Shown piece after piece: positions 57,999 through 64,000 of a stretch of DNA of 64,000 bases. Made by a program: the position numbers and the translations under genes. Source of the DNA: Methylibium sp035476815 (GTDB taxonomy: Bacteria > Pseudomonadota > Gammaproteobacteria > Burkholderiales > Burkholderiaceae_C); contig DATILD010000107.1 in the NCBI GenBank assembly GCA_035476815.1, positions 1 through 64,000 on the forward strand. The letters run 5' to 3'. Position 1 is the first letter of the stretch; every line of letters begins with the position of its first letter. Under the pieces are notes generated by a model that was not told the origin of the DNA, did not search any database, and saw only the letters and a list, made by a program, of their open reading frames with translations.

Positions 57999-60131
57999 CT
58001 ACACGCGCTCCACGTCGACGCGGTTATCCGAATAGGCGCCAGCATTCCCGAGGTTGCAGTGCCGATTATCCGTCGTCGAGTTGACGGCAGTGCCACTACG
58101 GTTGAGGCCCGGCCAGTGACCGACGTTGGTCATCATCAAACCCGCCGAGACATCGTCGCTCAGCTCTGCCCGCGCCTCGAATGTGCCGCGATCATTGAAG
58201 ACGCGAACGTAGGATCCGTTTTCGATGTTGCGCTTCTTGGCGTCGACAGGGTGAATGACGATGAGCTGCTCACCCTGGCGCCTCTGGTGCATCGATTCGT
58301 TCCCATACTGCGTGTTGAGGAACGCGTGCGGCTTTGGCGACACCAGATTCAGCGGATACCGCGTGGCCAGCTCTTTGTCCATCGTCTCGGTCGGGGGAAT
58401 GAAGTTGGGAACTGGGTCGACGGGAGTTCCAGGCTGCATGCCCTCGTAGCCGGAGCGCCAGACGCTGACGACAAAGTTCCCGTTCGCGGCCGCACTTGCG
58501 GCGAACTCGCACTTGCCCGATGGCGTCTTGAAGTTGCCCTCGGCATGCGGAGCCCGCTCGTGCGGGAGACCAACGTTCAGCCGCAAGTAGCCAACCTGCT
58601 TCAGCTTCTCGAGCGTGATCCCTTCCATCCGAGGATCCTTCCAGTCATACGCTCGGATCAGCATCTCCTCGTCGGTGAGGCGGAACTGCTCGTCATCGAA
58701 GCCCATCGTCTTGGCCAGGCGACGGAACATCTCGACGTTGGGCACGCACTCGCCGGGTGCGACGATGGCAGGCTGATTCAGCATGAGATACAGGTGACCC
58801 CACGTGACCATCAAGTCATACTGCTCCGCCTGCATCGTTGCCGGAAGAAGCAGGTCAGCGTACTTGGCGGTGTCCGTGATGAACAGCTCGCTGACAACCG
58901 TGAAGAGATCCTCTCGCATCAGACCCTGGACAATGCTGCCCGCTCTGGGCGCCTGCGAGACCGGATTGGAGTTGTAGACAAACAGCGACTGGATTGGCGG
59001 ATCGAGCTTCAGTTCGCCGGTCAGTGCGGCACCGAGTTGCAGCTCGTTGACGACCCGGGTACCGGGACGGATCCAATCGGGCCTGCAGAGGAAGCCGAAG
59101 TCAGTCGGGAACTCCCAGATCGGCATCTCCACAGCACCACCACCGACATGGCGCCAGTGCCCGACGAGCGCCGGGAGGCAGGTGACCGCGCGCACCGCGT
59201 CGCCACCACCCGGGCTACGCTCAATCGCAACGCCTTCGCGGATCGCTCCCGGCTTGGCCTTCGCATACTCGCGCGACAGTTGAAGAATGTCCGCAACCGG
59301 GATTCCGGTGATCTCGGAGACTCGCTCGACCGGGAACTCTGCTGCTCGCGCTTTGAGCTGCTCGAATCCCAGGGTGTACTTCTCGACATAGTCATGGTCG
59401 ATGAGGTCCTCCTGGATGATCACGTTCATCATCCCCAGAGCGAGCGCACCGTCAGTACCCGGCTTGATGCGAATGTGCCAGTCGGCCTGCTTCGCCGTCC
59501 TGGTCCGCACCGGGTCGATGACGACCACTTTGGCGCCCTTGGCCTTCGCGTCCAAGATGAACTTCCAGGAGTGGAGATTCGTGTTGAGCATGTTCATGCC
59601 CCATACGATGATGTACTTCGCGTACGCCAAGCTCTCAAGATCGAGGCCGCCGGTCGGGCCAACCGTCATCACCCAAGCAGTCGATGAGCCGGACTCGCAG
59701 TATGTCTTCTCGGCGACAGTCGAACCGAGGCGATTGAAGAATGCGTCGCCGGCAGTCAGGCCGTTGATAGTTCCCTGGTGGCCGAGGTAGGCATGCGGCA
59801 TGATGGCCTGCGTGCCGTGCTTGGCGATGATGTCAGTCCAGCGCGACTTGATCTCATTGAGCGCCTCATCCCAACTGATCCGCTCGAATTGCCCGGACCC
59901 CTTGGGCCCCGTCCGCTTCATCGGATACAGCAAGCGATCCGGGTTGTAGTGGTGTTCGGCGAAGTTCTTGAGCTTCACGCAGAGCCCGCCTCGCGTCATC
60001 GGGTGCTCTGGATCACCAGTGACCTCGACGAGCTTGCCATCCTCGACGTGGTAGAGGAATGCGCAGGTGTCGGGGCAATCTTGGGGACAAGCCCCACGCA
60101 CGACTTGGGTCTCACTTGAGTGAACGGACAT
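57999..60131 (-). CDS. Lone molybdopterin oxidoreductase with [4Fe-4S] cluster and probable Cys ligand
   Basis: The 710-residue product belongs to the bis-MGD (BisC/COG0243) superfamily. An N-terminal [4Fe-4S] motif uses C15, C19, C23 and C51 (CPQDCPDTC ... GGLCVK). The metal ligand position reads EKTYCESGSS, so Cys145 is the likely ligand. Later landmarks are LLPATMQAEQYDLMVTWG and the C-terminal molydopterin-binding domain. No Tat signal is present, so it is probably cytoplasmic, and no electron-transfer partner is adjacent. The reaction is unknown; soluble relatives include acetylene hydratase-like and transhydroxylase-like enzymes. The gene is divergent from the DUF1097 gene. Confidence 0.88.
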   Translation of the reverse strand: MSVHSSETQVVRGACPQDCPDTCAFLYHVEDGKLVEVTGDPEHPMTRGGLCVKLKNFAEHHYNPDRLLYPMKRTGPKGSGQFERISWDEALNEIKSRWTDIIAKHGTQAIMPHAYLGHQGTINGLTAGDAFFNRLGSTVAEKTYCESGSSTAWVMTVGPTGGLDLESLAYAKYIIVWGMNMLNTNLHSWKFILDAKAKGAKVVVIDPVRTRTAKQADWHIRIKPGTDGALALGMMNVIIQEDLIDHDYVEKYTLGFEQLKARAAEFPVERVSEITGIPVADILQLSREYAKAKPGAIREGVAIERSPGGGDAVRAVTCLPALVGHWRHVGGGAVEMPIWEFPTDFGFLCRPDWIRPGTRVVNELQLGAALTGELKLDPPIQSLFVYNSNPVSQAPRAGSIVQGLMREDLFTVVSELFITDTAKYADLLLPATMQAEQYDLMVTWGHLYLMLNQPAIVAPGECVPNVEMFRRLAKTMGFDDEQFRLTDEEMLIRAYDWKDPRMEGITLEKLKQVGYLRLNVGLPHERAPHAEGNFKTPSGKCEFAASAAANGNFVVSVWRSGYEGMQPGTPVDPVPNFIPPTETMDKELATRYPLNLVSPKPHAFLNTQYGNESMHQRRQGEQLIVIHPVDAKKRNIENGSYVRVFNDRGTFEARAELSDDVSAGLMMTNVGHWPGLNRSGTAVNSTTDNRHCNLGNAGAYSDNRVDVERV

Positions 60132-60452
60132 GTTGGCCTCCTGTCGCCATTGAAGACCAGCGAAAGTTAAGGCCCGCGCTACCGGGGCGACAGGGCCAGT
60201 TCGCAAGATATCGACAGAGCCAGTTGTGCCCTGTGATGGCGTTCGGCGGCGCGCCAAACTGTCGCGCCGCATTCGACCGCGCGACCACTGCATGTCGCGC
60301 CGATTTTCGGTATGCAGTCCCCGGTTGGCCTCCTACAGTTCCGTCCACGCTCGCAGGGGGCACTGATCCCTTGGGGCGGAGGCACTAGAGCGCCAAGGTC
60401 TTGAGCGCTTCTAGCTTTGGGTGGCGTGCGAGATCACGCGATAGAGGAGCAA
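60132..60452. promoter_or_regulatory. Divergent control region with three GTCGCGC motifs
   Basis: These 321 bases separate the molybdopterin enzyme gene (leftward) from the DUF1097 gene (rightward). TGTCGCGCCG occurs at 60260-60269 and again at 60293-60302, 33 bases apart, about three helical turns. The inverse word GCGCGAC lies between them at 60279-60285. This is a plausible site for the nearby AraC-type regulator. No promoter boxes are clear. Confidence 0.5.
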
Positions 60453-60977
60453 ATGGATATGAGTCAACTCTTTGCGCTTGCAGTATCGATCGGTGGGCTG
60501 GCTGTGGTGGCCTCATGGCTCTTTCTGGGGCCTCTGGCAGCCTTCGACATGCAGGTCTGGCAAGCCTTCATTGCTTGGGGGGCGTTCTTTCACAACGGAG
60601 GCAGGGCGGGTGGCGCAGCCATCAAGACCAGCGCATGCATGAGCCTCGGGGCAGTGGTAGGCATGTCGGCCGTCATCCTTGCTGGCCACCTTCAAGGCCT
60701 GGGTTCGCTTGCGGCACCCGTAGCCATCGGGATCGGTGTCGTCGTGTTCGTACTGGCCGCACATGTGCCGACCTTGTCCGTCATTCCCTGCAGCGCTTAC
60801 GGCTTCTCTTGCGTCGGTGGCCTGATCCTGCTCAAGCAGCTGGCACCTACTGCAGCAATCGCTCCCACCGTGGCATCCATCGTGATCGGAACCGCATTTG
60901 CGATGCTCTCCGAAGTCATTGCCGAGTTTTTGACGAACAAGGGGCAGGAACCTAAGACCTCACGGATCTCTCTGTAA
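60453..60977 (+). CDS. DUF1097-family membrane protein
   Basis: The 174-residue product has four to five membrane segments and the DUF1097 pattern (LAALDMQVW-like stretch reading AAFDMQVWQAFIAWGAFFHNGG, then LILLKQL). GAGGAG precedes the ATG at 60453; an ATG at 60459 is an alternative. Members are small inner-membrane proteins of unknown function, perhaps transporters. Its end overlaps the convergent AraC-type gene by 18 bases. Confidence 0.85.
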   Translation: MDMSQLFALAVSIGGLAVVASWLFLGPLAAFDMQVWQAFIAWGAFFHNGGRAGGAAIKTSACMSLGAVVGMSAVILAGHLQGLGSLAAPVAIGIGVVVFVLAAHVPTLSVIPCSAYGFSCVGGLILLKQLAPTAAIAPTVASIVIGTAFAMLSEVIAEFLTNKGQEPKTSRISL

Positions 60978-62039
60978 GTCGGAAGACGGAGTCGCGAGAA
61001 GTCGCAGTTCGCACGACTCCGTTCCTCTCCGTCTGGAGAGCGATCTTCTGGTGTCGACCGTACTCGAAGGAAGCTCTTGAAAGAGGCGCTTGTAGTTGCT
61101 GGCAAAGTCGCTGAGATGCCAGAAGCCCCATCGCATCGCGGCTTCCCGAATCGAGAGTGCTTCATCTCCACCAACAAGCAAGCCGCGGACTTTGTTCAAG
61201 CGATATGCCAGTAGGTACTGTTTCGGACTCAAGTTGACGACGCTCAAGAAGTACTCTTGCAAAGTTCTTCGGTTGATGCGCAGCAGTCGGCACAGGTCGC
61301 TCACGCTGACGTTGCCGTAGGCATCCGACCTCACGTACTCGATCGCATCCCAAACGATCTGCCGACGCACTGAATAAACTGTTCGAGGAGACCACCGCTC
61401 AGCAGGTCGATACAAGATGTCCGCCATCACCTCACACAAGGCGTCCTTAATGTCATTGCGCACGATCGTTGACTGCAATATCCGAGGGTCGCTCGCAACG
61501 GACTGGAGGATGCTGCCCAGGAGACTTAGCAAGCTGGGCAGCTGGCGAGGTAGTAGCCGAATGATCGACGATGCGGCCCTCGTCGAGTCGTCCGACGGAT
61601 CGAAATAGTGGCCCAGTAGATCGCAATCCACACTGATGGAAATCAGCTCAAGCGCATCAGCGGTAACGAGATCAAAGTCCGCCTCACCGGTCAAGCTCGT
61701 GCACGAATTGATTGTCCAAGGAAGACCATTGAAATATGCGAGCCCCGTCATGCTGATCGGAACGCAGATGATGCGATGATTACCCGGCATGCGCCCCTGC
61801 TCATGGATCACGCGGTTTGTTGTTTCCCGCACAAGATTCAAGCTGCCGAGACCAACCTGCCGGATGGTGCCGACAAAGCGTCCCGCCGAAAGTTGCACAT
61901 AGCTTTGATCCCAGCCGCCAAGAGCGCGAGCGTGTTCGCCCGGCTCAGTGAACACCGACTCTTTCAGATAGGTGTTCAGACCATCTTGCAGTACAGGATT
62001 GCGAGGCGACGCGAAGCAGGAGTTTGGCTCGTGCGTCAT
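60960..62039 (-). CDS. AraC-family transcriptional regulator
   Basis: The 359-residue product has an N-terminal sensing domain (~1-220) and a C-terminal AraC DNA-binding domain with two HTHs (VSVSDLCRLLRINRRTLQEYF and ALSIREAAMRWGFWHLSDFASNYKRLF). The GGAG site is best spaced for the ATG at 62039; an in-frame GTG at 62057 is possible. It lies between the molybdopterin/DUF1097 pair and the pnt operon and probably controls one or both. Confidence 0.93.
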   Translation of the reverse strand: MTHEPNSCFASPRNPVLQDGLNTYLKESVFTEPGEHARALGGWDQSYVQLSAGRFVGTIRQVGLGSLNLVRETTNRVIHEQGRMPGNHRIICVPISMTGLAYFNGLPWTINSCTSLTGEADFDLVTADALELISISVDCDLLGHYFDPSDDSTRAASSIIRLLPRQLPSLLSLLGSILQSVASDPRILQSTIVRNDIKDALCEVMADILYRPAERWSPRTVYSVRRQIVWDAIEYVRSDAYGNVSVSDLCRLLRINRRTLQEYFLSVVNLSPKQYLLAYRLNKVRGLLVGGDEALSIREAAMRWGFWHLSDFASNYKRLFQELPSSTVDTRRSLSRRRGTESCELRLLATPSSDLQRDP

Positions 62040-62312
62040 TTCATTCTCCGATGACACCTAGGGCCCGCCGCACGCATGCGCGGCTGGTTCCGCTGAGCGA
62101 CACCCTATGAACGTATGCGGCTTGTTCCATAGAGCCAGTCGAAGAAATGTGCGCGGTGCCACCGAGACAGGGGACGCGCTCTAGGCCGTGCGGTTTTCGA
62201 GGGTGAGTCGGGCAGGAGCTGGCTTGGGGGCAGCCTGCTCGCGGAGTTTTGGTTGTACTTGTAGAGGTGACAGAGCAGTGACTGAACCAGTGTTTGAGCC
62301 CGGGGTGCTGAC
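62040..62312. promoter_or_regulatory. Divergent region between the AraC-type gene and pntAA
   Basis: These 273 bases hold no supported gene. On the minus strand, 62181-62275 reads a peptide ending EQAAPKPAPARLTLENRTA that might be the relic of a transposase or other gene end, but I cannot assign it. No clear promoter boxes are seen. Confidence 0.35.
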
Positions 62313-63428
62313 ATGTTGATCGGAGTGCCTTCGGAGACCGTGAGCGGAGAAACGCGCGTCGCAGCGACTCCAGAGACAGTCAAGAAGCTGATTGCGCATG
62401 GGCATCAGGTTGTCGTCGAATCAGGCGCAGGTGCCGCCGCGGCAGCGAGCGATGCCGATTACCTGTCGGCGGGTGCAGAGGTTGGGGCCGCTGGCGATGC
62501 GTTCCGCGCCGAGGTCGTCCTCAAGGTTCGAGCGCCTCGAGACTCGGAGGTGTCACTGATGTGCCCCAACGGTGTCCTCATCGGCATGCTCGATCCCTTC
62601 GACGAGGCTGGCGTCCGTCGGATTGCGCAAGCGCAAGTGACATCGTTCGCGCTCGAGCTCGCGCCCCGTACGACTCGTGCTCAGTCCGTAGATGTGCTGT
62701 CGAGTCAGGCAAACATCGCCGGCTACAAGGCCATCATGCTGGCTGCGGAGCGGTATCACCGACTCTTCCCCATGCTGATGACGCCAGCTGGAACCATCAA
62801 GGCGGCGCGCGTGGTGGTGCTTGGGGTCGGAGTCGCGGGCCTGCAGGCGATCGCCACCGCAAAGCGCCTTGGAGCGATAGTCGAAGCATCGGATGTCCGA
62901 CCAAGCGTTCGAGAGCAAGTGGAGTCGCTCGGCGCGAAGTTCATTGATGTGCCGTACGAGACATCGGAGGAGAAGCTGGCCGCCGAAGGAGTCGGGGGCT
63001 ACGCCCGAGCGATGCCCGAGTCGTGGCTACTGAGGCAGAGGACGGAGGTCGCGAAACGGGTCACCTCGGCCGACATCGTCATAACGACCGCGCTGATACC
63101 CGGTCGCGAGCCGCCAGTCCTCATCAGCGAGGACATGGTCCAGGCCATGAGACCGGGCTCGGTGATCGTGGATATGGCGGCCCAGCAAGGTGGCAACTGC
63201 TCGCTCACGGAAGCGGGGCGGACCGTCGAGCGGCACGACGTCGTCATCATCGGTGAGACGAATCTTGCCGGACGAGTGAGCGCGGACTCAAGTTCGCTCT
63301 ATGCACGCAATGTGCTGGAGTTCTTCAAGCTGCTTGTTCAGAACGGGACCATGGCCAGTTTCCCGTCCGAGGACGAGATCGTTGCGGCGTGCCTGATGAC
63401 CCATCAGGGCAATGTTGTTAAGAGGTAG
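62313..63428 (+). CDS. pntAA: NAD(P) transhydrogenase subunit alpha 1 (PntAA)
   Basis: The 371-residue product has the alanine dehydrogenase/PNT N-terminal domain (IGVPSETVSGETRVAATPETVKKL) and the NAD-binding Rossmann domain (VVVLGVGVAGLQAIATAKRLGAIVEASDVRP). It is the soluble NAD(H)-binding part of the proton-translocating transhydrogenase. The split into alpha1, alpha2 and beta genes is as in Rhodospirillum. The start codon ATG at 62313 is the beginning of homology. Confidence 0.96.
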   Translation: MLIGVPSETVSGETRVAATPETVKKLIAHGHQVVVESGAGAAAAASDADYLSAGAEVGAAGDAFRAEVVLKVRAPRDSEVSLMCPNGVLIGMLDPFDEAGVRRIAQAQVTSFALELAPRTTRAQSVDVLSSQANIAGYKAIMLAAERYHRLFPMLMTPAGTIKAARVVVLGVGVAGLQAIATAKRLGAIVEASDVRPSVREQVESLGAKFIDVPYETSEEKLAAEGVGGYARAMPESWLLRQRTEVAKRVTSADIVITTALIPGREPPVLISEDMVQAMRPGSVIVDMAAQQGGNCSLTEAGRTVERHDVVIIGETNLAGRVSADSSSLYARNVLEFFKLLVQNGTMASFPSEDEIVAACLMTHQGNVVKR

Positions 63429-63432
63429 TGCG

Positions 63433-63771
63433 ATGGAAGTCTTGTCTCCTGCGATCAGCAATCTGATCATCTTCGTCCTGGCGATCTACGTCGGCTACCA
63501 CGTCGTATGGGGCGTCACGCCAGCGCTCCACACGCCACTCATGGCGGTAACGAACGCCGTCTCGGCGATCGTCATCGTCGGGGCGATGCTGGCGGCGGCG
63601 CTCACCCAAGGCGCGCTCGGCAAGACCATGGGCGTACTAGCGGTGGCTCTGGCAGCGATCAACGTCTTCGGTGGTTTCCTCGTCACGCGACGAATGCTAG
63701 AGATGTTCAAGAAGAAGGAGCGCAAGCCTAAGCAACGGTCTGGTGTCTCAGCGACGGAGGTCCGGCAGTGA
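63433..63771 (+). CDS. pntAB: NAD(P) transhydrogenase subunit alpha 2 (PntAB)
   Basis: The 112-residue product has three membrane helices (ISNLIIFVLAIYVGYHVVWGV, AVSAIVIVGAMLAAAL, MGVLAVALAAINVFGGFLVT) and the conserved HTPLMAVTNAVSAIV stretch. It forms part of the membrane channel of the transhydrogenase. It follows pntAA by four bases. Confidence 0.96.
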   Translation: MEVLSPAISNLIIFVLAIYVGYHVVWGVTPALHTPLMAVTNAVSAIVIVGAMLAAALTQGALGKTMGVLAVALAAINVFGGFLVTRRMLEMFKKKERKPKQRSGVSATEVRQ

Positions 63772-64000
63772 GCCTGAACCTAGTCGCGTTGCTGTACCTG
63801 ATTGCGAGCGTCTGCTTCATCCAAGCACTGAAGGGCCTCTCGCACCCCACGACGTCGATTCGCGGCAACGCCTTCGGAATGGCAGGCATGGCAATCGCGG
63901 TCGCCACAACCGCAGCGTTGATCATCAAGCTGGCGGCGACGGCCGGAACGAGCGGAGTCGCCGGCATGGCCTGGGTCTTGCTGGGCCTGGTAATCGGTGG
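63768..64000 (+). CDS. pntB: NAD(P) transhydrogenase subunit beta (PntB), cut by the window edge
   Basis: A GTG start overlapping the pntAB stop (GTGA) opens a frame to the end of the window. It begins SLNLVALLYLIASVCFIQALKGLSHPTTSIRGNAFGMAGM, the well-conserved PntB N-terminus (here about 77 residues are visible). The subunit carries further membrane helices and the NADP-binding domain. Confidence 0.94.
   Translation, partial: MSLNLVALLYLIASVCFIQALKGLSHPTTSIRGNAFGMAGMAIAVATTAALIIKLAATAGTSGVAGMAWVLLGLVIG

Noticed and set aside
1..64000. tRNA, rRNA, CRISPR array, complete insertion sequence or phage
   Set aside because: I looked for cloverleaf-like segments, regularly spaced repeats, transposases and integrases on both strands and found none I can support.

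Overview
The window looks like chromosome from a very GC-rich betaproteobacterium of the order Burkholderiales, probably near the Rubrivivax/Leptothrix/Roseateles group. The reasons are the strong GC bias at third codon positions, the run hemA-prfA-prmC-grxD-ubiX, the block flhDC-motAB-cheYZ, the QueE with a CX14CX2C cluster motif, and short intergenic repeats of a type common in this order. This placement is inference from gene content; no rRNA gene is present. I saw no tRNA gene and no CRISPR array.

Region by region. (1) 1-6.5 kb: housekeeping genes on the minus strand (UbiH-type hydroxylase, DsbC, M61 peptidase and the start of an envelope protein), with a large AsmA-family gene divergent from them. 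(2) 6.6-8.3 kb: an AT-richer insert with two genes overlapping by ATGA, an HNH endonuclease and a TIR-domain protein. This is the best candidate for an undescribed defence system. Hairpins and dispersed repeats follow it. (3) 8.7-16 kb: a minus-strand locus with a SPINDLY-type O-GlcNAc transferase-like protein, a complete type I secretion system (ABC, HlyD, TolC) and a methyltransferase. (4) 16.2-21.4 kb: flagellar master regulator flhDC, a membrane-anchored methyltransferase-like protein, motAB and cheYZ, with two sigma-28-type promoters visible. (5) 21.4-30.2 kb: two unknown proteins, a CaiB/AMACR-type enzyme, miaB, a haemolysin-III-type membrane protein, and a minus-strand run of an unknown membrane protein, queE, queD, bioA and bioD, followed by a decayed bioF remnant.

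(6) 30.2-38.7 kb: hemA (apparently leaderless), prfA, prmC, an outer-membrane protein, grxD, ubiX (whose leader is duplicated in frame), then proS with a lytic transglycosylase, and rppH. (7) 38.8-44.6 kb: a two-subunit NAD-linked formate dehydrogenase of the fused-beta type, with a divergent ModE-like/periplasmic-binding-protein-like regulator. (8) 44.6-47.5 kb: lemA, a YgcG-like gene, a TPM-domain gene and a Rossmann-fold protein. (9) 47.6-52.4 kb: a compact exosortase locus in which one VIT-VWA protein with a PEP-CTERM-like tail, an exosortase, an EpsI-like protein and a GT51 peptidoglycan glycosyltransferase are tightly coupled. (10) 52.6-53.9 kb: an intact HigBA-type toxin-antitoxin pair next to a second pair broken by three single-base shifts.

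(11) From about 54 kb to the end, base composition is visibly less GC-rich and gene content looks acquired: a class II UvrA, an NTF2-like protein, a lone molybdopterin oxidoreductase with a probable Cys metal ligand, a DUF1097 membrane protein, an AraC-type regulator and a three-gene pnt transhydrogenase running off the right edge. The divergent spacing around the regulator and a cluster of GTCGCGC motifs in one promoter region suggest one co-regulated metabolic module of unknown substrate.
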